64,000 nt of DNA, taken from the NCBI RefSeq assembly GCF_026914265.1, contig NC_069124.1:7776213-7840212 (forward strand), in the 5' to 3' direction. Origin of the DNA: Mya arenaria. Taxonomy: Eukaryota > Mollusca > Bivalvia > Myida > Myidae. The notes under the pieces were generated by a model. The model was not told where the DNA came from. It saw nothing but the letters and a program-made list of their open reading frames with translations, and did not search any database. The position numbers and the translations under genes were made by a program. The stretch's first letter is position 1, and every line of letters starts with the position of its first letter. Below are positions 25,255 to 37,945 of the stretch, piece after piece.

Positions 25255-25375
25255 AATAACTCAAACAACACTCATACAATGTTCAAACATCAAACAACGT
25301 TCAACGAACAACGTCAAACAACATCATATAATGCACAACATACATCGTACAACTTTCAACGTACAACTTTCAACG
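25255..25375. repeat. CAAACAAC / TTCAACG simple-repeat patch
   Basis: Irregular repetition of CAAACAAC, TTCAACG and ACAACTTTCAACG words over about 120 bases. It falls where the Gypsy LTR would lie if the primer-binding site call is correct, so it may be LTR-internal repetition. Confidence 0.5.
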
Positions 25376-25716
25376 GTTATCTGAAAATAACAATGAACTT
25401 AAATTTACTAATGGTTCACAATAGAAATGAAGATTTAACACAAACAAGTATTAAACACTCATTAGATTAGACATTAAATGAACTTTACGTTGGCACAAAA
25501 ATAAGATATTGCCATATAAAACTAAAGGAAAATGTTAATGAAAGTTTCAAAGCAAGAATTATCTGGTTTTCATTACTTTACGGGAAAAAATGATAAAACA
25601 GTAAAAATACATTTTGCACATAAAATATAATAAAGATAATAATTAAAAAGCAATAAAATAATTAAGTTTACATCATGAAACATATTTAATTTTCACTAAA
25701 ACACAACAACTCTCAC

Positions 25717-28700
25717 CTGTCAATGTTCTCCACACAGCATAACCAAGAACGGCATTATTTTTGTTCATGAGCATGTTCCTCAACCAGGCCGTAGTTTTCA
25801 AGGTAATGGTGGAGGTAGCTGACAACTGTGTTTGCTCCTTTGCCTGGGGCAACACCCTCATCACCAAGGTAAAACACCTGTTTCTCTGAAAAATATTTAT
25901 CCTTCTTATCACTATTCTTAATCATCACCATCATAAGAAACAGTAGCAAAATTTAACAGCACCAGTATTCAACATTAATACAAAAAACATTTAAAACAAC
26001 CATAACTAACATATACCAAATAAAAGTTCAGATACACATCCAATTCCAGATTTTGAGATGTGCATGATGGCTATTGACCAATGGAAACGTTACATTCTTA
26101 ATCAGTTTGTTTGAATGAAGTAAAACATTTATTGCTAAGAAGTGCTCCTTCAATTCTCAATTATCAACATTTGACATCAGGACATCTTATAATGACAGAG
26201 AACACATTGCAATTCAAAACTGTAAAAAAGTGAATTTAGATTTATATATAAGTAGTGAGTCTCAGTCAAAATGAATTAGCTTACCAGATCCTTCACAGCA
26301 AAATCCAAATACCTCACATCTCCTGGCAGTTTGACAACAGTATCTGCTAATTAGAACCAGCATTTTATTCTAAATATTAGAAGATTCAATTTCTAAATCA
26401 TGTAAAAAGAATTCTAACATAAACACTTTACATTCAATAAATACACTATGAAGCCATTTAAGTAGAACTGCAGTAAACCTTAGGCACTCACAAGTATGAT
26501 ACATCACGCAAATTACTGCACAATAAATCCTTTAAAAAAAGATTATCTCTTGCAATAAGTTGATAAATTTAGTAAAAAAATCCATTTGATTATTTGCTTG
26601 TACTCGATAGAAAAAAATCAACTAACCTGTTGGCTATGGTGTGGAATATGAACCTGCTGTGCAAAGTCCCAGCTGTAGTGGACGGTTGCATCTTAGGAAC
26701 ATGACTCTGAACCTAAAATATATATATATATTTTTCACATTTAAATTGATGGCCTAGAAGGAAATATATAAGTAATATAAAATGATCTGATGGGTATCTT
26801 TTCATTCCGTTTCAGAATTGTATCCATGTTTTGAATATTTATACACTCAAAGTTTACATGTATTTACAAGCATAACAGGCATGAAAAAAGCAATTTTAAG
26901 GTAAAATGTGAAAGTCACTTTCATTGATGCAGACTGTCATTCTAAAAAATGATAACTCAATATCCAGCATGTTAATTAAAATAAATCAATAGAATTTAAC
27001 ATGTTATATTTTAATTTTTAGACTAGAATATCTTGAAGCATGACATAAGACAGATAGAACTATAGTGGTTAGAAATTTATTAACCAAAGCACACCTTCAA
27101 CTGTAATGTCTTCACTACATGTATCTTTAGAGTCATCACACTGCATTCTATATTGCTCCCTCTGATGTCTAGCACTTTCAACATGACTTTCATATTCATC
27201 AAGAAGTGTCATTTTATCATCTTCAGAAAGGGCACCACTTTGTGAAATATTACAAGAAAAGGTTTGGCACCTAAAAAAAAGTCTGTTTTTGGTTTAGCTA
27301 AGACTGTTATGTGGGCACAACTCACGCCATACTCTGGTAAAAGTACTAAGACTTATACTTCTAGCACCATCTATTTTTTCATATTCAACATGAATGTCTG
27401 CTTGTGACTTATCAGATGGCAACAACAACACTTTACTATTGTGGTGGTTTGGAAGTCTTCCGGGAAGGGGCATTGCATTGTCAGATGCATAGCAGATGAG
27501 GAACTTTCTTATGTTTTCTCTTTCCTCAAATGTGATTGCATTATGAGGTAGTTTTTTGGTATTACCACGAGTCCTAGCAATCAATCCATCATTGTCAAGA
27601 CCAATTCTTTTTAGTTTCTCCTTTCTGATGTTGTATGCGATACAGAATACCTCACGGCAAACTTCAACTCCCTTAATATAAAACTTCAGACTGAGCCTAA
27701 CCCTCTCCTGCCGTTTATGTATACTACTGTCAGTTTGTTGGCCATTTTTTCTGTGGCACAACATGGCTGATTTAATAACAAGATCAAGTTCATCTGTCTG
27801 CATACCAGCTGAATACATACGTAAGTCAGTAATATCATTACCATCGACAACTTGACTGCATGGTTTGCAAAGAAATCATCAGTTTTCTTTCTCTGTCTTA
27901 TATCCTCTACAGAAGGTTTTAAATCATGGTCAAAACTTTCACACTGAACAGTCTCTGTATTACATATATCATCATCTGATTCATCATTGACATACAGTCA
28001 AAACTTGATGGCTCGATATTCTAGGACCGGCCAAAATACTTCGAGCCTCGAGAATATCGAGCCAAGCGGGAATGCTTACAGAATGTTGTTTTTTATTCGT
28101 TACAAAAAGTCTTGTTTACTTCGTTTGTTATTGGCTACGCTATCTCCGCAAGAGAAGAGTATTTATTGGACATAGTTACGCATCGTAAAGTTCGTAACAT
28201 GACTTATTCGATACATAGAAAATATCATTTGATTTTTTTTTATTTATTATAAAAATACATTTATGCGAAAACAAGATACAAGCAATTTTAAACAGTGGGT
28301 AACACAAACATAGCTTATAAGTTATATCAAAATGCATTGACATTTATAGATGGATAACAATTAGAGACAGAACTTAAAATGATGACATGTTTATTCAAAC
28401 TGTTAAACCATTTAAATTTGTTAATAATTATAATACCAGTCAAGCAATTTTAATCGATTAGTGCCTTAATGTGTGAAATTCTTACTTCGGCCCGCGAAAA
28501 TGACTTCGAGCGTGGTGAAATATCGACCCTCAAGATATCGAGCCATCCTATCAAATTTTATATGAACAAAGAGTAAAAAAAATCGGTCCTTTTAATTGTG
28601 TTCTAGCCAACGAGGATATCGAGCCATGAGATATAGAGCCAACGAGTTTTGACTGTAATTACTTTCATGGCTAGAATCATTTTCTGAATCAGACTGACTA

Positions 28701-28849
28701 AATTCTATCTTTTTTGCACCAGAACTCTCTGGACACAAAACTTCATGAAAATAAAGTCTATCAACTTCTATTCACTCTTCACGAAATAAATGGTCTTGGC
28801 TTAATTCGTAGGGGATGGTGCTTGCTTGACTCAACTGGGACATTTTCAT
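25717..28849 (-). pseudogene. DDE-type transposase-like gene with introns, disabled
   Basis: Exons on the minus strand: exon 1 from an ATG (28849-28847, MKMSQLSQAST) to about 27090, then about 26714-26627, 26343-26285 and 25885-25717, with GT/AG borders. Landmarks in order: acidic N-terminus, KPCSQVVDGNDITDL, VCREVFC with AIRNITIAL-like linker, a PLPGRLPNHH.SKVLLLPSD segment, FTRVWRELCPH, LSEDDKMTLLDEYESHVESA, HYSWDFAQQVHIPHHSQQ, CEVFGFCCEGSG, QVFYLGDEGVAPGKGANTVV. This order matches a multicopy family seen widely in invertebrate genomes as uncharacterised transposase-like proteins; I do not have a superfamily name I trust. Damage: an in-frame TGA at 28774-28772, frameshifts near 27855 and 27310-27295, a MITE in exon 1, and loss of the region where the second catalytic Asp would be expected (before KNNAVLGYAVWRTLTG). 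The final exons are not found. Confidence 0.6.
27995..28655. mobile_element. pogo/Tigger-like MITE inside transposase exon
   Basis: A 661-bp insert begins CAGTCAAAACTTGATGGCTC and ends with its near reverse complement (18 of 20 matching), flanked by TA on both sides (27993-27994 and 28656-28657). Internal motifs ATATCGAGCC recur near both ends. TA duplication and CAGT-initial termini fit pogo/Tigger-type Tc1-mariner relatives. There is no coding capacity. Removing the insert with one TA leaves the host exon reading ESNYVNDE in frame, so insertion happened into what was then a continuous coding sequence. Confidence 0.8.
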
Positions 28850-29859
28850 AAAATTCTCAAGTGTTTTTCAAATTTTCCGTCATAATATCTGTTGCTATTA
28901 GTAAACCGACCGTTGTTACGGAAAAATACTTTGGGTCAAACTGTCAAAAGGCTATTTAAAATAAACATCAAATGACAATTTAAATAAAGGATGACGACAT
29001 AGATAAATGCATACATTACCTTCCAAATAATTGTTTCCGTGTAATTAATCCGAAAAGCATTCTAATGCCGTGTGGATAAACCGGCAAAACCGTCATATAA
29101 TCGGTTGAGAAGCAGTTTCCGACAGTTTTTATACGTTTTTATTGAATTATTTATACGTGTTTAAATACCTACTAAAATTGTTCACATTTAAGATAACTTC
29201 AGCTGAAGCTGCTATTGTCGATATATTTTTCACATGTGTGACGTCACATTTAGTGTATCTAATACGGGCGCAAAGAGGGTACACTGTTCTGGTTATCTTG
29301 TCACGGATGAGAAGCAGTTTCCGACAAATATAATGCGGGGCAGATTTAAGGTGCCTATTGTATGCTTTTATTATCTGTTTATTTAATATACTAAATATAA
29401 GACTGTAATAAGAGAAATATTATTCAATTCTTCAGCATTTACGAAAAATTTAAATCTTAAAATTTACGTCAGACAATTCATGCTCGAAATCAGGCAGACA
29501 CTAAATATCAATGATATTTTGATTAATTTCTGATAGAAGCTTGTGTTTGTATACATTTAAGTGAATGTGGGTGTGAAACAAGCACGACAACAGTGTTCAC
29601 AAATATGTGCACAATGATCATCGTTTGTATCAGTCAGTTAAGGAAAACCTTGAAGCTATTCATAGATATGCAAATTAGGTTCACACACAATCGCAATACG
29701 CTGCGCGTGCCGATCCCCCACGTGCAAGTTTGTGTACAAAATGAAAAATAAACATTATTATACATTAAATAGTAGTAAAAGTTACTTACGTGTCTCGGTA
29801 AGAATTTCAACTTTTGATTGCCTAGTTACCATATAGTTGAATTGCATTACCTTCTTGAC
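28850..29859. other. No gene seen
   Basis: Upstream flank of the transposase-like gene. A word GAGAAGCAGTTTCCGACA occurs twice (29109 and 29309 regions) about 200 bases apart, hinting at a small duplication. No coding motif or promoter element was identified. Confidence 0.5.
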
Positions 29860-30422
29860 TTGACACCAACATCAATAGGCCTTCACAAGGTCACCTTCAC
29901 CTTATCTTTGGTATGGTCATTATGTAGATATCCTTCAGGGACACCGAGGAATTGTTCACTTGCTCCTCACAGGTGCTGTGCTCCTGGAAATATGTGAATG
30001 TTTTAGCAGTTGTGTAGCATGTTACTACATGATGCCCTTGCCCCCAAGGTTTAAGTGTGGTTGATTTTTTTCATTATGTGTAAGGTTTCAGTAATGAAAA
30101 ATATGTAAAAATCAGTAGTGAAAAAGTATGTAAAAATCAGTACCTGAAACATTTTTCCCTTCATGGTCACTTTCTGCTTTTCTGGAGATCTCTGGGCAAG
30201 CTCTAATGGCAATTCGTGTTCTGGTGGAGGGTTGACAAATAACGGTCCCTCTGCGTTTCTCTCAGTCGGGACATGTTAACTTGGAATAACAAACACCTTC
30301 GTGGTTCGTGTTACCACGATGATGCTGTCCCTTCGAATGGCTTTTCTCAGTGACACAGAGTTACCAACTTCAAATTTCGAGAACTTGGTTTCATAATATT
30401 TGATGCCCTTAACGAAACTGGC
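29860..30422 (-). pseudogene. OB-fold (RPA-like) gene copy 1, decayed
   Basis: Minus-strand exon 30422-30144 encodes ASFVKGIKYYETKFSKFEVG and continues through VSLRKAIRRDSIIVVTRTTK, then an in-frame TAA (30278-30276), then PPPEHELPLELAQRSPEKQK. A second exon starting at 29983 encodes NNSSVSLKDIY and, after a frame slip, KDKVKVTL. Both exons and the intron between them match the copy at 39805-42863 (same splice positions, clearly homologous residues). It lacks the N-terminal half of the OB domain and the last exon. A stop and a frameshift mark it as dead. Confidence 0.65.
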
Positions 30423-30889
30423 CTGAAAGATTTTAATAATTTTGAATAGTCACACTGAAGAATTTAAATCAGCATTGTTAGCATAATCAGTAAAATATGT
30501 GACAGCTTAGGCTTTATCAAAGTCACTTTTTATTTAATTACCTGATTGTATGCATACTGTGTAAGGCTGTTCTAGTTCTTTAGAGATACATTAAACAATA
30601 TGGAATTGTTTTTAGCTCACCTGTCACTTTGTGACAAGGTGAGCTTTTGTGATCGCCTTTTGTCCGTCGTGCGTAGTGCGTCGTGCGTCAATAATTTACT
30701 TAAAAGACATCTCCTCCTTAACCGCTGGGCCAATATTAATAAAACTTCATAGGGATGTTCCTTGGGTGGTCTTCTATCAAAGTTGTTCAAAGAATTCAAT
30801 TCCATGCAGAACTCTGGTTGCCATGGCAACAAAAAGGAAAAACTCTTCTTTTCCAAAACCACAAGGCTTAGGCCGTTGATATATGGTAG

Positions 30890-33800
30890 GTAGGATCACC
30901 AAATGGTCCTCTACCAAGATTGTTCAAATTATGGCCCGTGGGTCAAAATTGGCCCCGCCCCGGGGGTCATGGGTTTTCTCTATATGCTTATAGTGAAAAC
31001 TTAAAAAATCTTCTCCTCTGAACTTACTTGGCCTAGAGCTGAGATATTTGGCATGATTCATCGTCTAGTGGACCTCTACAAAGTTTGTTCAAATTATGGC
31101 CCTGGGGTCAAAATTGGCCCCGCCCCGTGGGGTCATGGGTTTTCTCTATATGTTTATTGTGAAAACTTAAAAAATCTTCTCCTCTGAACTTACTTGGCCT
31201 AGAGCTTAGATATTTGGCATGATTCATCGTCTAGTGGACCTCAACAAAGTTTGTTCAAATTATGGCCCTGGGGTCAAAATTGGCCCCGCCCCGGGGGGTC
31301 ATGTGTTCTCTTTTTATGTTTATAGTGAAAACCTTAAAAAATCTTCTCCTCTGAACTTACTTGGCCTAGAGCTTAGATATTTGGCATGATTCATCGTCTA
31401 GTGGACCTCTACAAAGTTTGTTCAAATTATGGCCCTTGGGTCAAAATTGGCCCCGCCCCGGGGGGTCATGGGTTTTCTCTATATGTTTATAGTGAAAACT
31501 TAAAAAATCTTCTCCTCTGAACTTACTTGGCCTAGAGCTTAGATATTTGGCATGATTCATCGTCTAGTGGACCTCTACAAAGTTAATTCAAATTATGGCC
31601 CTGGGGTCAAAATTGGCCCCGCCCCGGGGGGTCATGGGTATTCTCTATATGTTTTATAGTTAAATCTTCAAAAATCTTCTCCTCTGAACTTGCTTGGACT
31701 AGAGCTTATATATTTGGCATGATTCATCGTCTAGTGGACCTCTACAAAGATTGTTCAAATTATGGCCCTGGGGTCAAAATTGGCCCCGCCCCGGGGGGTC
31801 ATGTGTTTTCTTTTTATGTTTATAGTGAAAACCTTAAAAAATCTTCTCCTCTGAACTTACTTGGCCTAGAGCTTAGTATTTGGCATGATTCATCGTCTAG
31901 TGGACCTCTACAAAGTTTGTTCAAATTATGGCCCTTGGGTCAAAATTGGCCCCGCCCCGGTTTTTAGTGAAAACTTAAAAAATCTTCTCCTCTGAACTTA
32001 CTTGGCCTAGAGCTTAGATATTTGGCATGATTCATTGTCTACAAAGTTTGTTCAAATTATGGCCCTGGGGTCAAAATTGGTCCCGCCCCGGGGGGTCATG
32101 GGTATTCTCTATATGTTTATAGTTAAAACTTCAAAAATCTTCTCCTTTGAACTTACTTGGACTAGAGCTTATATATTTGGCATGATTCATCGTATAGTGG
32201 ACCTTTACAAAGATTGTTCAAATTATGGCCTTGGGGTCAAAATTGGTCCCGCCCCGGGGGGTCATGGGTTTTCTCTATATGTTTATAGTGAAAACTTCAA
32301 AAATCTTCTTCTTTGAACTTACTTGGACTAGAGCTTAGATATTTGGCATGATTCATCGTCTAGTGGACCTTTACAAAGATTGTTCAAATTATGGTCTTGG
32401 GGTCTAAATTGGCCCCGCCCCGGGGGGTCATGGGTATACTTGATATGTTTATAGTTAAAACTTCAAAAATCTTCTCCTCTTAACTTACTTGGACTAGAGC
32501 TTAGATATTTGGCATGATTCATCGTCTAGTGGATCTTTACAAAGATTTTTCAAATTATGGCCCTGGGGTCAAAATTGGCCCCGCCCCGGGGGGTCATGGG
32601 TTTTCTCTATATGTTTATAGTGAAAACTTAAAAAATCTTCTCCTCTGAACTAACTTGGCCTAGAGCTTAGATATTTGGCATGATTTATCGTCTAGTGGAC
32701 CTCAACAAAGTTTGTTCAAATTATGGCCCTGGGGTCAAAATTGGCCCCGCCCTGGGGGGTCATGTGTTTTCTTTTTATGTTTATAGTGAAAACCTTAAAA
32801 AATCTTCTCCTCTGAACTTACTTGGCCTAGAGCTTAGATATTTGGCATGATTCATCGTCTAGTGGACCTCTACAAAGTTTGTTCAAATTATGGCCCTTGT
32901 GTCAAAATTGGCCCCGCCCCGGGGGGTCATGGATTTTCTCTATATGTTTATTGTGAAAACTTAAAAAATCTTCTCCTTTGAACTTACTTGGACTAGAGCT
33001 TATATATTTGGCATGATTCATCGTCTAGTGGACCTTTACAAAGATTGTTCCAATTATGGCCTTGGGGTCAAAATTGGCCCCGCCCCGGGGGGTCATGGGT
33101 TTTCTCTATATATTTATAGTGAAAACTTCAAAAATCTTCTCCTTTGAACTTACTTGGACTAGAGCTTAGATATTTGGCATGATTCATCGTCTAGTGGACC
33201 TTTACAAAGATTGTTCAAATTATGGCCTTGGGGTCTAAATTGGCCCCGCCCCGGGGGGTCATGGGTATACTTGATATGTTTATAGTTAAAACTTCAAAAA
33301 TCTTCTCCTCTTAACTTACTTGGACTAGAGCTTAGATATTTGGCATGATTCATCGTCTAGTGGACCTTTACAAAGATTGTTCCAATTATGGCCTTGGGGT
33401 CAAAATTGGCCCCGCCCCGGGGGGTCATGGGTTTTCTCTATATGTTTATAGTGAAAACTTAAAAAATCTTCTCCTCTGAACTTACTTGGCCTAGAGCTTA
33501 GATATTTGGCATGTTTCATCGTCTAGTGGACCTTTACAAAGTTTGTTCAAATTATGGCCTTGGGGTCAAAATTGGCCCCGCCCCGGGGGGGGGGGGGGGT
33601 CATGGGTATTCTCTATATGTTTATAGTGAAAACTTCAAAAATCTTCTCCTCTGAACTTACTTGGACTAGAGCTTATATATTTGGCATGATTCATCGTCTA
33701 GTGGACCTTTACAAAGGTTGTTCAAATTATGGCCTTGGGGTCAAAATTTGCCCCGCCCCAGGGGGTCATGGGTTTTCTCTATATGTTTATAGTGAAAACT

Positions 33801-34480
33801 TCAAAAATCTTCTCCTTTGAACTTACTTGGACTAGAGCTTAGATATTTGGCATGATTCATCGTCTAGTGGACTTCTACAAAGATTGTTCAAATTATGGCC
33901 TTGGGGTCAAAATTGGCCCCGCCCCGGGGGGTCATGGGTATACTTGATATGTTTATAGTTAAAACTTCAAAAATCTTCTCCTCTTACCTTACTTGGACTA
34001 GAGCTTAGATATTTGGCATGATTCATCGTCTAGTGGACCTTTACAAAGATTGTTCAAATTATGGCCTTGGGGTCAAAATTGGCCCCGCCCCGGGGGGTTA
34101 GGGTATTCTCTATATGTTTTATAGTTAAAACTTCAAAAATCTTCTCCTTTGAACTTACTTGGACTAGAGCTTAGATATTTGGCATGATTCATCGTCTAGT
34201 GGACCTCTACAAAGATTGTTCAAATTATGGCCTTGGGGTCAAAATTGGCCCCGCCCCATTGGGGGGTCATGGGTTTTCTCTCTATGTTTATAGTGAAAAC
34301 TTCAAAAATCATCTCCTCTGAACTTACGTGGCTTAGAGCTTAGATATTTGGCATGATTCATCGTCTAGTGGGCCTCTACAAAATTTGTTCAAATTATGGC
34401 CCTTGGGTCAAAATTGGCCACACCCCGGGGCTGATGGGTTTTCTCTCTATGTGTTATAGTGAAAACTTAAAAAATCTTCT
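30890..34480 (+). repeat. 166-bp tandem repeat array, about 22 units
   Basis: A unit marked by TTCAAATTATGG recurs at about 166-167 base intervals (for example 31087, 31253, 31420, 31586, 31753), about 22 times, with three diverged units following to 35050. Each unit holds GGCCCCGCCCCG, a GC box-like motif, and ATTTGGCATGATTCATCG. Variant units recur at multiples of the monomer: TCTTTTTATG forms at about 31306, 31808 and 32770, and a TATACTTGATATG form at about 32436, 33263 and 33941, suggesting higher-order amplification. Open frames across it are repeat artefacts. Confidence 0.92.
33585..33599 (+). repeat. G15 homopolymer
   Basis: A run of 15 G within one array unit, where other units have 5-6 G. 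It may be a polymerase slip or an assembly error. Confidence 0.9.
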
Positions 34481-35159
34481 CCGAACTCACAAAGACAAGT
34501 AACGTCTTAATTTAAACTGGATAACATATTTAGTACACATACCAATTTTCAATATGGGCCACATACAACAATTAATAACAAATATACATATATAGATACA
34601 CACGTAAAATCAAGTAGTGACAAGAGCTTAGATATTTGACATGATATATCATCTAGTTGACTTGTACCAATATTGTTCAATCTTTGGCCCTGGGGTCAAA
34701 AAATGGCCCCACCCGGGGGGTCATGGGTTTCCTTATAATTTTTATGTATATGATGAAAACTTAAAAAATCTTCTTCTCCGAAACCAAAAGGCGAAGGCCT
34801 TAGATATTTGGTATGAAGCATCGTTTATTGGACCACTAATAAGATTGTTCAAACTTAAGCCCTGGGGTCAAAATTGGCCACGCCCCTTGTTCATAGGCTT
34901 AGGTTTTCAATATTTGTATATAATAGAAGCATAAAAAAATTTTCTCTCCGAATTCACAAGGACTAGAGCTATTCGGCATAATACATCATTAAGTGGACCT
35001 CTACCTTTATTGTCCAAACTTTGGCATTGGGGTAAAAAATGACCCAGACTTCTAAAAAACCTTAACTACTTTGAACCATCCAGATTTCTTATCAAACCAA
35101 TGTGCAATATATGACAGGTGAGCGATTCAGGGCCATTTGGCCCTCTTGTTCAATAACCG

Positions 35160-37195
35160 ATGCGTCTTGCTCAATTGTTATTCAGTCATATCATTGAGTA
35201 CTTTAATATTGTATTGAAGATCTGAAACATGATATTTTTTGAAAAGCTTTGCAAAAGGTACGCTTTTTCTTCGGCTTTTTTTAAAAAAAAAATTTCATAA
35301 AAGCTTCGTTGTTTTATTATAGGACTTATTTCCTTTAAGAAAAGCTTCGCCTTTTACCTATAAATTTATAATAAAGCTTCGTCTTTTGGATAGAAACCTT
35401 CGTCTTATTCATATTGCAATTCCCATTATTTATAGCCAAAGACGACATTTCACAAACAAAAGACCAAGCTTTGACAGAAAAGACAAAGCTTTTTTGGGGT
35501 AAAAATTGCTTTTCATGATCATAAAAGATATTGAACAATGAACTAATTGTTCATACATTTTGACTTGCATGTCAGAAAAATAACAATTGCTGGTTAAAAC
35601 TTTAGTTATCATTTGAATGTTGTCTTCAGTGATAAACTGAATCAAATTTTTGAATAACCAACAACATTAAGATCAAATTTAGTAATGTTTTTTAAGAACA
35701 AATTGTGAAATAATATCCTAATTTCCATGACCATTTGGCAGTGATCAAATTCTTACATTGTTTGAAACATAATACACAGTTGAGAATGTGTAGTATATCA
35801 GTGATAGCATTTACATACTTCAGGCAAACATAATATCTATACTTAAAGCGGTATAAAGTAATGCTTTTTAACACCAGTTTTTCATGTCTTTATAGTATCA
35901 TCATTATAATGTTTTTAAAAATATAATTCATGCAAAAATATTACAATGGTTGATGATATAAATTACATCTTTGCTATGATGAATTGGCTTTAACCTTAGG
36001 ATAGAATGTACTAGAAAATGTACATGATTCCGAACTATGTAGCTATGGGACATTGAGAATAACTTGATATCTTCTTCCATAACATGATAAAATCAAAGCG
36101 CTGAAAGCGCTGAAAGACTGTCGGTGTGGCAGATGTAACAATCACAAATCCATGCGCATGGATCAACATGAATCTTAGTGGGATTACGACCTTAGTATGT
36201 TTGGAACGCATGAACACATTTGATATCTTTATATAAGTAAGTGTTAACATATGTATTTGCTCTTCTTTTGTAAAGCTAATAGAATTCATTACTTATGCGT
36301 GATTGGCTAGTCAATGTTATCACTGATATTACCAAGTTAGGTATAGAGCTTAATTATTCAAACTGTTTAGAGTGTCCTTCGTTGCACAGTGGATACAACA
36401 CTGGCCATTAATTTTGGCGACACTGGTTCTAATATGACTTGTATTTCTTTTACAAATATGATATCAAAGGGTATAACATTTTATTATATGATTGTCTGGA
36501 GATTTACAGGAAATTACTTTTGAAGGTGCCAATCTGGTGTACAGTCCCTTAAATATCATTATGACCATTTTGTCTGAAAGGCAGATTTTTTACTTTTCAA
36601 TGATGTTACAGGGTTGTTTTGGATATATTGACAATTTACAGTGGTGTGGAACTATTGAACTTTATTAACATAATTTTGAACATAGCATAATGAATGCAAG
36701 AAAGGTAATTCTTAACATCAGGTTGCTGCTTTTATATGTAACATGTCAATGACAAAAATGGAAGAGATGTAAATAGCATGATTAGGCATGTTTACATAGC
36801 TGTTTTGAATGGAAAAAAACAAAAGGGAATTGAATTGAAAAGAGTATGTATGTGAGATATGTATGGCTACAGGAAACTATAAACAAATGTTTGCCATTTT
36901 TCATCGTGATTGTCACTTTTTCTTCCTTAAATCAGATATTTATATGAAATTTTCAGAAAATAATTAGAGAACCAAAAGAACTTTTGAATATTTCACATAT
37001 GTTAGTAAAGTAGTATTCTAATAGACAGTAAAAAATAACATTAAACTGTTGAATAATGAACACAAAAAATATAGAAAGAATATATACAGAAAGATGAAAA
37101 ACTATGTTCTTCCATTCAAAATGTAAAAAAAAATGAAAGCAAAATAGTAGATACCTACAGAAAAATAAAGAAAACATTTAAAAGAAAAAATCTGC
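35160..37195. other. No gene; low-complexity AAGCTTCG-rich segment
   Basis: From about 35240 to 35500 the word AAAGCTTCG(T/C)CTTTT recurs irregularly. The rest is AT-rich without coding motifs. A possible SINE head is listed separately. Confidence 0.5.
36371..36440 (+). repeat. Possible tRNA-derived SINE head
   Basis: The segment TTGCACAGTGGATA resembles a polymerase III A box and, about 40 bases on, CTGGTTCTAAT resembles a degraded B box. The spacing fits a tRNA-derived SINE 5' end. The body and tail were not defined, and the B box lacks the central CGA, so this would be an old copy at best. Confidence 0.3.
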
Positions 37196-37199
37196 CATT

Positions 37200-37945
37200 A
37201 AATAGTCTACATATGATGCAAACAAGTACTATACTGAATAAGTTGGAAAATTGACATTTTTCAGAGTAATAGTCTACATTTGCAAACCAAATAGTGGAGG
37301 TATGCATGAGAATGAAAAATTTACTTTTGAAACAGTAGAACAGAAGTTAAGAAGGAAAATTTACATTCTGCTTATGAATAGTACATGTATGTATATGAAA
37401 GTGAAATAATAGAACAGAACTTGAAAAAGAAAAATAACTTACTGTTTTGAATAGTATGTATTTGAAAGCGAAATGGTAAAACTCTTCTGGGAAAGGGAAA
37501 AATAAAAAAAGTTCCATATCAATTAGTCTACATTTTAAAGTGAAATAGTAGAACTGTACTGGTAAAGGAAAAGCAAATAACTGTTTTTATTAAATAGTCT
37601 ACATATGAAAGCGAAATAGTAGAACTATACTGGTAAAGGAAAAGTAAGTAACGGTTTTTATTGAGTAGTCTACATTTGAAAGCGAAATAGTAGAACTGGT
37701 ATAGGAAAATGATAACTTTCTGTTTTGAATATTCTACATTTGATAGCAAAATAGTGAAACTATTCTGGTAAAGGAAAATAAATTAACTTTCTCTATTTAT
37801 AGGTCTACTTTTGAATGCCAAAATAGTAGAACTATACTTGGAACAGGAAAATTTACTTTCTGTATTGAAAAGTCTGCATTTGAAAGCAAAAAAGTAAAAC
37901 TATAGTTAGAAATGGGGAAATTAACTTTCTGCACTATTGAACAAT
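37200..37945. repeat. Degenerate ~71-bp minisatellite
   Basis: The word AGTCTACATTTGAAAGCGAA recurs with variations at about 37206, 37271, 37527, 37598, 37669, 37733, 37804 and 37873, usually 64-71 bases apart. Units contain AAATAGTAGAACT and GGTAAAGGAAAA. Around ten units, decayed toward both ends. Confidence 0.75.

Larger units (their letters stand above)
30614..35150. mobile_element. Hairpin-bounded element carrying a 166-bp array
   Basis: The left end has an inverted repeat at 30614-30645 (AGCTCACCT...AGGTGAGCT); the right end has a hairpin at 35130-35143 (GGGCCATTTGGCCC) followed by CTCTTGTT. Between them is a unique lead-in (to about 30890), a long 166-bp tandem array (to about 34480), three diverged units and a unique tail. 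Non-autonomous elements with a central tandem array and terminal hairpins are known as Helentron-related DINE-1-like elements and oyster 'pearl' elements. That class is my best fit, but the exact ends and target site were not proved. Confidence 0.6.

Noticed and set aside
31719..34934. Several 80-97 codon open frames on the plus strand
   Set aside because: They repeat with the 166-bp unit and are by-products of the tandem array.
30890..35150. CRISPR-like repeat array
   Set aside because: Units are contiguous 166-bp copies without unique spacers and the genome is eukaryotic.
35130..35150. Canonical Helitron 3' end with CTRR
   Set aside because: A hairpin is present but the following bases are CTCTTGTT, not CTRR; only a Helentron-like end remains possible.
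36371..36440. A true tRNA gene
   Set aside because: The A- and B-box-like words do not support a cloverleaf and the B box is degraded; kept only as a weak SINE candidate.
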